Assembly (NCBI GenBank): GCA_004298015.1 | Contig: SCSE01000023.1 | Location: forward strand, 1 to 54,508 | Length of the DNA: 54,508 nucleotides | Reading direction: 5' to 3' | DNA from: Rhodanobacter sp. | GTDB lineage: Bacteria; Pseudomonadota; Gammaproteobacteria; Xanthomonadales; Rhodanobacteraceae | Shown here: positions 42,818 through 51,901 of the stretch, one piece after another | Layout of the letters: every line of letters starts with the position of its first letter | Numbering within the stretch: the first letter of the stretch is position 1 | Position numbers and translations under genes: made by a program | Notes under the pieces: generated by a model | The model's input: the letters and a program-made list of their open reading frames with translations, nothing else | Database searches by the model: none | Told to the model about the DNA's origin: nothing

Positions 42818-45769
42818 CTAGGGTGCGACAACGCTACCAGTGGGACACGCCACCTCAAGACGGCCGCTGTCGAGCGAACTGTTGAACTGGCGAAGCCGGC
42901 CGCGGGCCGTGACCTTTGCGCGATGGCCCTGGAAGCGGATGCGGCAACCTTGCGACTGCGCCAAAGTCACCCGCAGTGGCACCTGACCCGCGAAGCTGAG
43001 GCTGAGCTTGCCGGGGCTTCGATCCAGCGCGTGAATCACCGCATTCGCACTCACCAGATACGGTTCGGTCGGCGGCTTGTCGGCAAGCACCAGTCGTGCA
43101 CGATCGGGGCCAAGGCTGATGTAGCGCGACTGATTGGCGTCGTTGAAGCCGGCCACGTTGTGTGATCTGGCGAGATCCGGATAGCCGAGTTTGCGCGGGA
43201 TGCGCACGGTCTGGTCGGCACCGTAGCCGCCCAGCAGGTAGGCGTTGCCGTCACGTGCGATACCGGCGTATTCGAAGCCCAGCGCGATTTTCGAGTAGTA
43301 CGAGGGAAACACCGGCGTGGTCGGCTGCTTGAGCGCCCAGTCATAGACCGATTTCAGCGCATCGAGCGCGCAGGGCCGGGCACCGGAATACAGGTGGTAG
43401 TAGATGTTGATCGGCGCCAGTCGACGCGGTGACTCGGTCAGTCGAAAGGTCTGGATGACCCTGCGGTAGCCGCAATAGGGCGGCTTCCAGCCGTCGGTGA
43501 ACTGGTCCTCGTTGGCATCCGGCGCGTAGACCTGGAAATACCGCCCTTTCCACACGCCGAGGCCTACCACGTTGGTCAGCGAGGGTGAGGCTTCGTCGAT
43601 GGTGCTGTTGTTGCCGTTGATGTTGGCCAGGCCCGCCTGGTAGACCAGACCGACAACCTCCGCATCCGGGTTGGTGTCCCCCGACCACTGGAACAGGGTC
43701 ACTTTCTTGCCTGCTGGTGCCAGCAGCGTGTTGATGATCGTGACCGATCCGTCGACCTCCTGCTGCGGGCTGAAGGTATAGCCCGGCACCGGCAGGTTGT
43801 AGCCGTATCGGAGGTTGGGTTCGGTGACATAGGCATCGCTGCCTTTTGCGGCCGCACCAGGTGTCTTGAGATGCAGCCCGGCGGACAATCGGGGGTCATG
43901 CTCCAGAGCGGACCAATCGAACGGATGCGAGTAGGTGTGAGAGCCGATTTCGACCCACGGCAAGGCAAACATCGCGCGGGCGATCGGCCGGTAGATGGCC
44001 AGCTGCTTTGGCCTGTAGAGGCCGCCATCGACGAATTCCGAAGCAATCACCGACGCTGCCGTCGGGATGTGATAACGCTGCAGGATGGCATCCAGGATCA
44101 CCTTTGCCGCAGGCTGGCTTCGGTACGCGGCGATATACGACCCCGAGGCGAAACCGTCGCCGTCGAAATGGGCGAACAGCAGCCGGTTGCCGCTGGCGGT
44201 GGTGGTATCGAACGCGGGCAGCGTGTCCAGCCGCAGTGCCTGGCGGAAGAAGGTGAAGGGGTTGAGTATCCAGCGCGCACGCGACTGGTTCTTGTCCAGG
44301 GTGCCGCGCGGCAGATTGGCGAGCACATACGGTGACAGCGCATAGCCACCCCATGGGGTGATCGCCACAGCCGCTTCCTGCTGGCCATCGCGTGCCACGG
44401 TCAGTGCGGAGCGACCTTGTTGCAGTGCCAGCGGAATGAAGTTGCCGGGCGACGCCCGTGCCGGGTTCTCGAAGCCTGTCAGCGAAGCATCGGATGACGA
44501 CACGCTGACAGTCTTCAGCCCGGGTGCCGGATCGGCGCCAAGCCCGATGCCCAGCGCGGACAGGTGTCCGGCATCGGCGGAAAAGCCGAACTCGCCGAGG
44601 ATTGCGACCGGAACCCCGGACTTCATTTGTCGGCGCAACCATTGATAGACGCGTTCGCCGTGCTTCAGCCCGGGGCCGGAAAACCAGGTCACGACGCCGG
44701 CGATGCGGCCTCGCATCGGTACCGCTGGCAGTGCCTGCGTGTCGACATTCATGGCACGGGTGGCGTAGCCCATATGGTTGAGCACCATCGCCGCATACCA
44801 GTTCACGTTGGTGTCCATCGGTGAATCGGCATCGTCGTAAAGCATCAGGATTTCGCGTGGCTGGGCGATCCCCTTGCCCACGCCGACACGGTTGAGCTGG
44901 CCGTTGGTGACATAGGGCACGAAGCCGTCGGCGACGATGCGTCGCGCGGTCTGTGTGGCCATGGCGGGCTGGTCGTGCGCCACATAATCGATTGCGATAG
45001 GGACCAATCCCCGCGACCTGACCCGTTCGAGCTGTTGCTTCAGCCAGAGCGTGTCTTCCGGTTTCACCCCGACATAGCGCTTGTGGGCTTCGTCCCAGCC
45101 CCGGTAAAGCGATTCCGCAGCGACCCCAAGGACACCTTTGCCCTTGAGCGCGTCAAGCAGTTCGAAGCCGCGGTTGAGGATGAAGCCGGCTTGCGGCAGT
45201 CGGGCGTGGACGCGGTCGATCAAGGCCACGATGCCTTGCTGATAGGCGCGTTGTTGCTGCGGTGACGTCAGTGCCAGTTGGTAACTGTCCAGGGTGTCGA
45301 GAAAAAAATCATGGAAGCCGCGGGCGATCAGCGGTGCAAAGCGCTTGTCGACCAGCCAGTCCCGGCAGATGGCCGAACGCAGGTCGAGGATGCGCGCCTT
45401 CCACACACGGTTCTTGCCGATCACGCAGGCCGTCGGTGGTTGCCGGGCAGCGGCTGCCGATTCGGCGACCTCGCCGATCGAGACGTAGGCGAAATAGGTC
45501 GAGCCGTGTTGTCCCGGTCCGAGTCCCGAAACCGGTGTCGGCAGTCGGGCATTGCCGTCTACCACGATCCAGTCGAAGCCCTGCAGGGCATTGATCGGCG
45601 GATTCTGGCCGTAGTAGAAGGCCACCGAAGGCAGGGCGCTGTGGGGCGCGGCCTGGGCGCTGGTCAGGCCGGACCATGCACACACCATCAGCAATACGGC
45701 GAACAGCGTGCCGGCGCCCGATTTCCGGCCCGGCTGAAAGAGAGGGTGCGGGAATGTTCTGCTCATCAA
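42818..45769 (-). CDS. pelA: Pel polysaccharide hydrolase/deacetylase PelA
   Basis: The product is 983 residues, against 948 in P. aeruginosa. A signal peptide (TLFAVLLMVCAWSGLTSAQA) is followed by a GH166 hydrolase domain (about 45-300) with Asp158 (FFLDTLD) and Glu219 (AAESLY), matching the known acidic residues near 160 and 218. After a linker region comes a polysaccharide deacetylase domain with HFDGDGF (Asp535/Asp537) and metal ligands His610 and His614 (IGSHTYSHPF). The C-terminal 200 residues form a beta-rich domain. It partially de-N-acetylates Pel in the periplasm and can cleave it. It is the first gene of the operon; the AT-rich 205-nt gap to the LysR gene holds the likely promoter. 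Confidence 0.93.
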   Translation of the reverse strand: MMSRTFPHPLFQPGRKSGAGTLFAVLLMVCAWSGLTSAQAAPHSALPSVAFYYGQNPPINALQGFDWIVVDGNARLPTPVSGLGPGQHGSTYFAYVSIGEVAESAAAARQPPTACVIGKNRVWKARILDLRSAICRDWLVDKRFAPLIARGFHDFFLDTLDSYQLALTSPQQQRAYQQGIVALIDRVHARLPQAGFILNRGFELLDALKGKGVLGVAAESLYRGWDEAHKRYVGVKPEDTLWLKQQLERVRSRGLVPIAIDYVAHDQPAMATQTARRIVADGFVPYVTNGQLNRVGVGKGIAQPREILMLYDDADSPMDTNVNWYAAMVLNHMGYATRAMNVDTQALPAVPMRGRIAGVVTWFSGPGLKHGERVYQWLRRQMKSGVPVAILGEFGFSADAGHLSALGIGLGADPAPGLKTVSVSSSDASLTGFENPARASPGNFIPLALQQGRSALTVARDGQQEAAVAITPWGGYALSPYVLANLPRGTLDKNQSRARWILNPFTFFRQALRLDTLPAFDTTTASGNRLLFAHFDGDGFASGSYIAAYRSQPAAKVILDAILQRYHIPTAASVIASEFVDGGLYRPKQLAIYRPIARAMFALPWVEIGSHTYSHPFDWSALEHDPRLSAGLHLKTPGAAAKGSDAYVTEPNLRYGYNLPVPGYTFSPQQEVDGSVTIINTLLAPAGKKVTLFQWSGDTNPDAEVVGLVYQAGLANINGNNSTIDEASPSLTNVVGLGVWKGRYFQVYAPDANEDQFTDGWKPPYCGYRRVIQTFRLTESPRRLAPINIYYHLYSGARPCALDALKSVYDWALKQPTTPVFPSYYSKIALGFEYAGIARDGNAYLLGGYGADQTVRIPRKLGYPDLARSHNVAGFNDANQSRYISLGPDRARLVLADKPPTEPYLVSANAVIHALDRSPGKLSLSFAGQVPLRVTLAQSQGCRIRFQGHRAKVTARGRLRQFNSSLDSGRLEVACPTGSVVAP

Positions 45770-45833
45770 GGCGATACGCCTGATCCTGTTGCTCGAATGC
45801 GTTTTCGTGGCAGCACGGACTACCCGACCCCCA

Positions 45834-45861
45834 TATCTACAGTTCTTTCACATAATGGTAA
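45834..45861 (-). promoter_or_regulatory. Candidate promoter of the pel operon
   Basis: On the minus strand TTACCA (45861-45856), a 16-nt spacer and TAGATA (45839-45834) form a sigma-70-like pair in the AT-rich part of the gap. They lie 65 nt upstream of the pelA start. The match is modest and no FleQ-type or other operator was identified. Confidence 0.35.
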
Positions 45862-45974
45862 CGCAATGGCTTGCTCATACGTAATATTTTGCCATTCGCG
45901 CGGGTCTGATCCACGCGCCGTTGGAGCCGCTTGTCGCGACGATTGCAGCAGGCGGGCGATTTTTTCTCGGCCTT

Positions 45975-46901
45975 TCAGTTCGCGCTGAACGCCGCCGCCG
46001 TTCGGGCGGTTTCGATCAGCAGCTGGCGGAACCATGCATGTGCCTGGTCGTGGTTTTTCGACTGATGCCAATAGGTGAGAATCGGGATCGGCTTGAGCTT
46101 GATCGGCAGTGGCTGGATCGCGAGCGGCAGCAGCGGCGCAAAGTTGGCGGCGTACGAGCTCGGCATGGTTAGCAGCAAGTCGCTGCCGGCGGCCACTTGG
46201 CATGCCGAAAAATAGTGCTGGCAGACCAGGCGGATCTCGCGCGAACGCCCGTCCTGGTTCAGCAGCACGTCCAGCGGCGCCGCCTCCCCCGACGGCGAGA
46301 CGGCCACATGCCGGGCGCCCAGGTAGTCGTTGCGCCGCAGTGCGGTCGAAGCCAGCGGGTGCTGGCGGCGCATCACCACCACCAGCGACTCGTCCAGCAG
46401 GTGCTCGCTGCACAGCCGCGGTCCGATCGGCAGGCGCCGGTCGATCACCAGGTCGAGGCTGCCCGAGCCCAGTTCGCGATCCATGTCGCTGGCGGCGATG
46501 CGTCGGCTGACCACGCGCACCCGCGGCGCCAGCGTGCCGAGCCGCGCCAGCAGCGGTGGAAAAGCGATCGATTCGAGCATGTCGCGGAAGCCCACGCTGA
46601 ACTCGCGTTCCAGTTCGTCGGCGCGGAAAGCGGGCTGCATGCGGATGGTTGCCTGCAAGCCTTTGAGGTGCAGTTGCACCTCGGCCATCACGGTGCGGGC
46701 CTTGTCGGTGGGTATGACCCGATTGCCCTGGCGCACGAACAGCGGATCGTCGAACAGCTCGCGCAAACGGTTCAACGAGTGGGTGATCGCCGGCTGGGTC
46801 AGGTGCAGGGCACGCGCTGCCGCACTGATACCGCCCCGGGTGTAGATCGCATCCAGTACGCGAAACAGGTTCAGATCCATGCGCATGTCGGGCTGGGTCA
46901 T
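45975..46901 (-). CDS. LysR-family transcriptional regulator
   Basis: The product is 308 residues, a standard LTTR length. The N-terminal winged helix-turn-helix (LNLFRVLDAIYTRGGISAAA, ALHLTQPAITHSLNRLRELF) is NodD/NahR-like. A type 2 periplasmic-binding fold follows as co-inducer domain (about 90-300). It is divergent from the acyl-CoA dehydrogenase operon across 150 nt with a dyad, the classic arrangement for an activator of the neighbouring catabolic genes. It is also upstream of pelA in the same direction, but a promoter-like gap of 205 nt separates them. The inducer is probably a pathway intermediate. Confidence 0.88.
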   Translation of the reverse strand: MTQPDMRMDLNLFRVLDAIYTRGGISAAARALHLTQPAITHSLNRLRELFDDPLFVRQGNRVIPTDKARTVMAEVQLHLKGLQATIRMQPAFRADELEREFSVGFRDMLESIAFPPLLARLGTLAPRVRVVSRRIAASDMDRELGSGSLDLVIDRRLPIGPRLCSEHLLDESLVVVMRRQHPLASTALRRNDYLGARHVAVSPSGEAAPLDVLLNQDGRSREIRLVCQHYFSACQVAAGSDLLLTMPSSYAANFAPLLPLAIQPLPIKLKPIPILTYWHQSKNHDQAHAWFRQLLIETARTAAAFSAN

Positions 46902-46958
46902 GGCGGGTACGCTCGGCGCCGGAAGCAGGGGGTGTCGCCTAGGATATTAGCTGTATTT

Positions 46959-46979
46959 ATAGGTGGGTATAAAACCTAT
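46959..46979. promoter_or_regulatory. LysR operator candidate
   Basis: ATAGGT-N9-ACCTAT (46959-46979) is a perfect 6-bp dyad in the 150-nt divergent gap between the LysR gene and the dehydrogenase operon. A TATAAA (46968-46973) inside it could be the -10 of the plus-strand operon. Confidence 0.5.
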
Positions 46980-47051
46980 TCATTTCAGCGATGGATGGGA
47001 ATCGGCGTACGCTGGCGGTCTTGCCACTGTGCATGCCATGGAAATCTGCTT

Positions 47052-48284
47052 GTGGACTTCGCCCACTCCGAACGCAGTCAGCGCCTGATCGCGCGCCTCG
47101 AGGCCTTCATGCGCGAGGAGGTGATACCCGCCGAGTCCGTGCATGCGGCCGAACTGAGCGGCAGCAGCGACTGGCGACAATGGCGCCAGCCGCCGGTGAT
47201 GGAGGCGCTGAAGGCGAAGGCGCGCGCCGCCGGGCTGTGGAACCTGTTCCTGCCCGAGCCGGAACACGGGGCCGGGCTGAGCAACGTGGACTACGCACCG
47301 TTGGCCGAGATCATGGGGCACTCCTTCATCGCGCCGGAAGTGTTCAACTGCAACGCGCCGGACAGCGGCAACATGGAAGTCCTCGTGCGTTACGGCTCAG
47401 CCGAGCAAAAGGCGCGCTGGCTGTTGCCCCTGCTGGCGGGTCGGCTCCGTTCGGCGTTCTGCATGACCGAGCCGGACGTGGCCTCGTCCGATGCCACCAA
47501 TATGCAGGCCACCGCCAGCATCGAGGGCGACCAGGTGGTGCTCAACGGTCGCAAGTGGTGGTCGACCGGGATCGGTCATCCGCACTGCCGGGTAGTGATC
47601 TTCATGGGCCTGAGCGACCCGGATGCGCCGCCACACCAGCGCCACTCGATGGTGCTGTGCCCGCTGGATGCCCCGGGGGTGCGGATCGAGCGGATGTTGC
47701 CGGTGTTCCACGATCTCGACGAGCCATCCGGCCACGGCGAGGTCAGTTTCACCGACGTGCGACTGCCGGTCGAGCACGTGATCCTCGGGTCGGGGCGCGG
47801 TTTCGAGATCGCCCAGGGGCGGCTCGGTCCGGGGCGCATCCATCACTGCATGCGCGCGATCGGCGCTGCCGAGCGTGCGCTGGCGTTGTTGTGCGCGCGC
47901 GCCTCGGCACGCACCGCATTCGGCCAGCCGCTGATCCGGCTCGGTGGCAATGCCGATATCGTCGCCGACCTGCGGATGGCGATCGAACAGGCACGCCTGC
48001 TGACGCTGAAGGCCGCGTGGCTGATCGACACTCAGGGCGTGAAGGCGGCGATGAGCGAGATCTCGCAGATCAAGGTGATCGCCCCCGCGCTGGCCCAAAA
48101 GACTGCCGACGCGGCGATGCAGATCCACGGCGGTGCCGGTGTATCGGATGATTTTCCGCTGGCGGCGCTGTATGCCCATGCCCGGGTGCTGCGTCTCGCC
48201 GACGGTCCCGACGAGGTTCATCGCGCGCTGATCGCCAAGCTGGAAATGCGTGCACAACAGGCCGGATCGAGGCGTGACGCATGA
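47052..48284 (+). CDS. Acyl-CoA dehydrogenase (ACAD10/11 or LvaC-like)
   Basis: The product is 410 residues from GTG 47052 (VDFAHSERSQRL), with a GGA about 9 nt upstream. It is an FAD-dependent acyl-CoA dehydrogenase fold with FCMTEPDVASSDATNMQATA, KWWSTGIGHPHCRVVIFMG, RTAFGQPLIRLGGNADIVAD and AAMQIHGGAGVSDDFPLAAL. The last gene region overlaps the phosphotransferase gene by 4 nt. In mammalian ACAD10/11 the same dehydrogenase is fused to an aminoglycoside-phosphotransferase-like kinase, and in P. putida LvaA and LvaC are adjacent; both pairs convert 4-hydroxyacyl-CoAs through a phosphorylated intermediate. The pairing here suggests the same chemistry; the substrate is not known. Confidence 0.85.
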   Translation: MDFAHSERSQRLIARLEAFMREEVIPAESVHAAELSGSSDWRQWRQPPVMEALKAKARAAGLWNLFLPEPEHGAGLSNVDYAPLAEIMGHSFIAPEVFNCNAPDSGNMEVLVRYGSAEQKARWLLPLLAGRLRSAFCMTEPDVASSDATNMQATASIEGDQVVLNGRKWWSTGIGHPHCRVVIFMGLSDPDAPPHQRHSMVLCPLDAPGVRIERMLPVFHDLDEPSGHGEVSFTDVRLPVEHVILGSGRGFEIAQGRLGPGRIHHCMRAIGAAERALALLCARASARTAFGQPLIRLGGNADIVADLRMAIEQARLLTLKAAWLIDTQGVKAAMSEISQIKVIAPALAQKTADAAMQIHGGAGVSDDFPLAALYAHARVLRLADGPDEVHRALIAKLEMRAQQAGSRRDA

Positions 48285-49351
48285 GCGTGACGGCGGACGA
48301 AACCCGCGAGGTGCGCGAGGAAGACCGGCTGGATCTGGTCGCCGTCGATGCCTTCCTCAAGCAGCACATCGCCGACTTGCACGGTGCTCCGACCATCCGC
48401 CAGTTTCCCGGCGGTGCCTCCAACCTCACCTACCTGATCCGCTACGGCGAGCGCGAGCTGGTGCTGCGCCGCCCGCCGGCCGGGGTCAAGGCAAAGTCCG
48501 CCCACGACATGCTGCGCGAGGCACGGGTGATGGCGGCGCTGAAGCCCTGTTACCCGCATGTGCCATCGATCCTCGCGCGTTGCGATGACGCCGGCGTGCT
48601 GGGCAGCGATTTCTACGTGATGGAACGACTGCGCGGCATCATCCTGCGTCGCGAGCTGCCGCCGGCACTCGGCCTCGACCAGGCCGGAGTGCGCCAGTTG
48701 TGCCACGGTTTCATCGACCGCCTGGTCGAGCTGCATCAGGTCGATGCCAGTCGGCCGGAGCTGGCCGCGCTGGGCAAGGGCGAGGGTTATATCGCGCGTC
48801 AGGTTGCGGGCTGGAGCGAGCGCTGGCGCAAGGCGCTGACCGACGATTCCGTGGCCTGCGAGGACGTGCTGGCGTGGCTCGCGCAGCAACAGCCGGCCGG
48901 CGAAACGGCGATCTGCGTGATCCATAACGACTACCGCTTTGACAACGTGGTGCTCGACCCGGCCAATCCGCTGGACATTGTCGGCGTGCTGGACTGGGAG
49001 ATGGCCACTCTGGGCGACCCGCTGATGGATCTTGGCGGCTCGCTGGCGTACTGGGTGCAGGCCGACGACGACGCGGTATTCCAGTCGTTCCGCCGCCAGC
49101 CGAGCCATGTGCCGGGCATGTTGAGTCGGCGCGAGGTGGTCGAGTACTACAGCGAGCGCAGCGGCTGGCGGGTCGACAGGTTCGATTTTTACGAGGTGTT
49201 CGGGCTGTTCCGGCTGATGGTCATCATCCAGCAGATCTACCGCCGCTTCGTGCTCGGCCAGACCCACAACCCGCAGTTTGCCGGTTTCGGCCAGGCAGCG
49301 GTTTACCTGGGTCAGCGTTGCCGGCGGTTGATCGCGGCGTCGAGGCTCTGA
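48281..49351 (+). CDS. Aminoglycoside-phosphotransferase-fold kinase (LvaA/ACAD10-11 kinase-like)
   Basis: The product is 356 residues; ATG 48281 overlaps the dehydrogenase stop (ATGA). The APH/choline-kinase fold is seen as IRQFPGGASNLTYLIRYGER, LVLRRPPAG with the ATP-binding Lys region, the catalytic Brenner motif HNDYRFDNVVLD, and VLDWEMATLGDP with the metal-binding Asp. It is unlikely to give antibiotic resistance. Its partner dehydrogenase suggests phosphorylation of a hydroxyacyl-CoA; this is known for LvaA and ACAD10/11 and inferred here. Confidence 0.85.
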   Translation: MSVTADETREVREEDRLDLVAVDAFLKQHIADLHGAPTIRQFPGGASNLTYLIRYGERELVLRRPPAGVKAKSAHDMLREARVMAALKPCYPHVPSILARCDDAGVLGSDFYVMERLRGIILRRELPPALGLDQAGVRQLCHGFIDRLVELHQVDASRPELAALGKGEGYIARQVAGWSERWRKALTDDSVACEDVLAWLAQQQPAGETAICVIHNDYRFDNVVLDPANPLDIVGVLDWEMATLGDPLMDLGGSLAYWVQADDDAVFQSFRRQPSHVPGMLSRREVVEYYSERSGWRVDRFDFYEVFGLFRLMVIIQQIYRRFVLGQTHNPQFAGFGQAAVYLGQRCRRLIAASRL

Positions 49352-49352
49352 G

Positions 49353-50042
49353 ATGGGCAGCGCGCTGCTGATCCGCCACGGCCAGGCCAGCTTCGGCGCC
49401 GCGGATTACGACAAGTTGTCCGCGCTCGGTGAGCTGCAATCGCGCCAGCTGGGTCAGTGGCTGAAACGGACCGGGCAAGTGCCCGACCTGATCGTGGTCG
49501 GCAGCATGCAACGGCACCTGCGCACCGCCGAGCTGTGCATCGAAGCGGCCGGCGTCGCGGCGCCACAGGTGACGCTGGATCAGCTGAACGAACTCGATCA
49601 CGTCGAAATCGTGGCGCGACACCGTCCCGCGTTCACCTCCTTCGAGGACATGCGTGCCGAACTGGCGACCAGCGCCGATCCACAGCGTGCGTTCCAGCAA
49701 CTGTTCGCCGCCGCGCTCGCGCGCTGGACCAGCGGCCAGCACGACAACGAGTACACGAGCAGCTGGCCGGCGTTCCGCACCCGCGTACTGCACGGCTTGC
49801 AGACGCTGGCCGCGCACCAGACGCGCACGATCTGGGCGTTCACCTCCGGCGGCCCGATCGCGGTGATCGCCAACGTGCTGGTCGGCGCACCGGCGGACAA
49901 CCCGTTCGTGCTGAGCTGGCCGCTGGTCAACACCTCGCTGACCCGCGTAGCGTTCGGCGGCAAGCGCCACAGCCTGATCAGCTACAACAGCTGGCCGCAT
50001 CTCGAACTGGCCGGCGATCCACGCCTGGTCACCCATCGCTGA
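49353..50042 (+). CDS. Histidine-phosphatase-superfamily protein lacking the second catalytic His
   Basis: The product is 229 residues. The catalytic motif LLIRHGQAS supplies the nucleophile His9 and Arg8, and SMQRHLRTAE the phosphate-binding Arg. The usual second catalytic His (SHGG) is replaced: the sequence reads FTSGGPIAV. It starts 1 nt after the phosphotransferase stop. Reduced or altered phosphatase function is possible, and a role removing a phosphate from a pathway metabolite is only inference. Confidence 0.75.
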   Translation: MGSALLIRHGQASFGAADYDKLSALGELQSRQLGQWLKRTGQVPDLIVVGSMQRHLRTAELCIEAAGVAAPQVTLDQLNELDHVEIVARHRPAFTSFEDMRAELATSADPQRAFQQLFAAALARWTSGQHDNEYTSSWPAFRTRVLHGLQTLAAHQTRTIWAFTSGGPIAVIANVLVGAPADNPFVLSWPLVNTSLTRVAFGGKRHSLISYNSWPHLELAGDPRLVTHR

Positions 50043-50073
50043 ATCCATTCGACGCATCGCAAGAGGAACCCTC

Positions 50074-50844
50074 ATGAGCGCACCCGACCTGTTCGACCTC
50101 AGCGGCAAGATCGCCATCGTCACCGGCGCCAGTCGCGGCATCGGCGCCGAGATCGCCAAGCTGCTGGCGGCGCATGGCGCGCATATCGTCGTCTCCAGCC
50201 GCAAGCAGGCCGACTGCCAGCTGGTGGTGGACGAGATCGTCGCCGCTGGCGGCAGCGCCGAGGCGGTGGCCTGCCACATCGGCGAGATGACACAGATCGA
50301 GGCGCTGTTCGCCGGCATCACGCAGAAGCATGGCCGTCTGGACGTCCTTGTCAACAACGCCGCCACCAACCCCTACTTTGGCCCGATCACCGAAACCGAC
50401 CCGGCGATCTTCCAGAAAACCGTGGACGTGAATATTCGCGGCTACTTCTACATGTCCAGTCACGGCGCCAGGCTGATGGCAAGGAACGGCGGCGGCGCGA
50501 TCGTCAACGTGGCCTCGGTGAATGGTGTGGTGCCCGGCTTCCAGCAAGGCATCTACTCGATCACCAAGGCGGCGGTGATCTCGATGACCAAGGCGTTCGC
50601 AGTCGAATGCGCGGCATCCGGTGTGCGCTGCAATGCGCTGCTGCCCGGCCTCACCGACACCAAGTTCGCTTCGGTGCTGGTCAACACGCCGGCGATCCTC
50701 AAGCAGGCGTTGGCGCATGTGCCGATGCGCCGCGTGGCGCAGCCGTCCGAGATGGCCGGTGCGGTGCTGTACCTGGCCTCGCCCGCGTCGTCCTATACCA
50801 CCGGCGCCGTGCTCAATGTGGATGGCGGATATCTGTCGGTCTGA
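50074..50844 (+). CDS. Short-chain dehydrogenase/reductase (first of two)
   Basis: The product is 256 residues, a classical SDR. TGASRGIG is the NAD(P) loop at 18-25, NNAATNPYFG follows the NNAG position, the catalytic Ser is in NVASVNG and Tyr/Lys are in YSITK. The C-terminus is NVDGGYLSV. AGAGG precedes ATG 50074. It belongs to the same strand and cluster as the dehydrogenase and kinase genes, so a hydroxyacyl or keto intermediate is a plausible substrate. No specific substrate is seen. Confidence 0.85.
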   Translation: MSAPDLFDLSGKIAIVTGASRGIGAEIAKLLAAHGAHIVVSSRKQADCQLVVDEIVAAGGSAEAVACHIGEMTQIEALFAGITQKHGRLDVLVNNAATNPYFGPITETDPAIFQKTVDVNIRGYFYMSSHGARLMARNGGGAIVNVASVNGVVPGFQQGIYSITKAAVISMTKAFAVECAASGVRCNALLPGLTDTKFASVLVNTPAILKQALAHVPMRRVAQPSEMAGAVLYLASPASSYTTGAVLNVDGGYLSV

Positions 50845-50851
50845 CGAGGCC

Positions 50852-50890
50852 CCCTCTCCCCCGAAGCGCTCCACCGTTTGGGGGAGAGGG
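50852..50890. repeat. CCCTCTCCCCC palindrome between the two SDR genes
   Basis: CCCTCTCCCCC (50852-50862) pairs perfectly with GGGGGAGAGGG (50880-50890) across a 17-nt loop, followed by CTGGGGTGATGGG. This is the common dispersed 'ggggagagggctggggtgaggg' type of intergenic repeat. It could act as a partial terminator or mRNA stabiliser inside the operon. Confidence 0.7.
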
Positions 50891-50966
50891 CTGGGGTGAT
50901 GGGCGCTCCTCGCGTAGTTGATCAATACCGGCACCAAAAAAATCATGTGACATCAGGAGATGCCCG

Positions 50967-51755
50967 ATGACCCAAGTTTCCGCACAACGCGTCGCCGGCA
51001 AGAAGGCTCTCGTCACCGGCGCCGCCGGCGGCCTCGGTGCCGCCATCGCACGCATGCTGGCGCGGCACGGCGCGCAGGTGTTCCTCACCGACATCGACGA
51101 ACCGACAGTGCGCGCGGTGGCCCACGCAATCAACACCGACCATGGCCGCACCGTGGCGCGGTCGGCACAGCAGAACGTGCGCGACGAGGAGCGCTGGCAG
51201 GCCGTGCTGGCCGAGGCCGCCGCCGCCATGGGCGGCCTCTCGGTGCTGGTCAACAACGCCGGCATCGGCGCAATCGGCGGCGTCGAAAGCCTTACGCCGA
51301 AGGAGTGGGCGCGGGTAATGGGCGTCAACGTCGATGCCATCTATCTCGGCTGCAAGTACGCGCTGCCCCTGCTCAAGCAAAACCCACCCGCCTCGATCAT
51401 CAACATCTCCTCGCTGGCCGCGTTCAAGGTCGATCCCGACTTTACCGTCTACAACGCCTCCAAGGCCGCGGTCGCCGCGTTGAGCAAGTCGATCGCGATC
51501 GACTGCGCACGGCAGCAGGTCGACATCCGCTGCAACTCGATCCACCCCGCCTTCATCCGCACCGGCATCGTCGAGCCGTTCTTCGAACAGCTCGACGAGC
51601 AGGAGGCGCTGCGCAAACTCACCCGTGGCATTCCGTTGAAGCGCCTGGGTGAGGTCGACGATGTCGCCTACGCTGCGCTGTATCTCGCCTCCGATGAAAG
51701 CCGCTACATCACCGCCGCCGAGCTACGCGTCGACGGCGGCGCCTCGGCCGTCTAG
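50967..51755 (+). CDS. Short-chain dehydrogenase/reductase (second of two)
   Basis: The product is 262 residues. The cofactor loop is TGAAGGLG and the Asp after the second strand (LTDIDEP) favours NAD over NADP. NNAGIG is present, the catalytic Ser is in NISSLAA and Tyr/Lys in YNASK. The C-terminus is RVDGGASAV. CAGGAG precedes ATG 50967. It resembles 3-hydroxyacyl or steroid-type SDRs; the substrate is not known. Confidence 0.85.
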   Translation: MTQVSAQRVAGKKALVTGAAGGLGAAIARMLARHGAQVFLTDIDEPTVRAVAHAINTDHGRTVARSAQQNVRDEERWQAVLAEAAAAMGGLSVLVNNAGIGAIGGVESLTPKEWARVMGVNVDAIYLGCKYALPLLKQNPPASIINISSLAAFKVDPDFTVYNASKAAVAALSKSIAIDCARQQVDIRCNSIHPAFIRTGIVEPFFEQLDEQEALRKLTRGIPLKRLGEVDDVAYAALYLASDESRYITAAELRVDGGASAV

Positions 51756-51780
51756 CCCGTCACCGGCAACCACCCCGGCC

Positions 51781-51858
51781 GTCATCCCAGCGCAGGCTGG
51801 GATCCAGCGCCTTGAAGCTGCATGAAAGCCACTGGATTCCAGCCTGCGCTGGAATGAC
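51781..51858. repeat. Complete dispersed palindromic repeat
   Basis: The 27-bp arms start GTCATCCCAGCGCAGGCTGG (51781) and end CCTGCGCTGGAATGAC (51858), with two mismatches between them, around a loop of about 24 nt. It is the same family as the element at 1-83. It lies between the second SDR gene and the MDR gene and splits that operon. Confidence 0.85.
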
Positions 51859-51901
51859 GATCCAAATCGTTCCCCGCTTGTCCCGTTCCCGGAGAAACAC
51901 C

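Noticed and set aside
46197..47051. N-terminal extension of the acyl-CoA dehydrogenase back to 46197
   Set aside because: It runs antisense through the LysR gene and lacks dehydrogenase sequence; GTG 47052 fits the family start.
48281..49351. Aminoglycoside resistance gene
   Set aside because: The APH fold is shared by many metabolite kinases; tight coupling with an acyl-CoA dehydrogenase points to metabolism.
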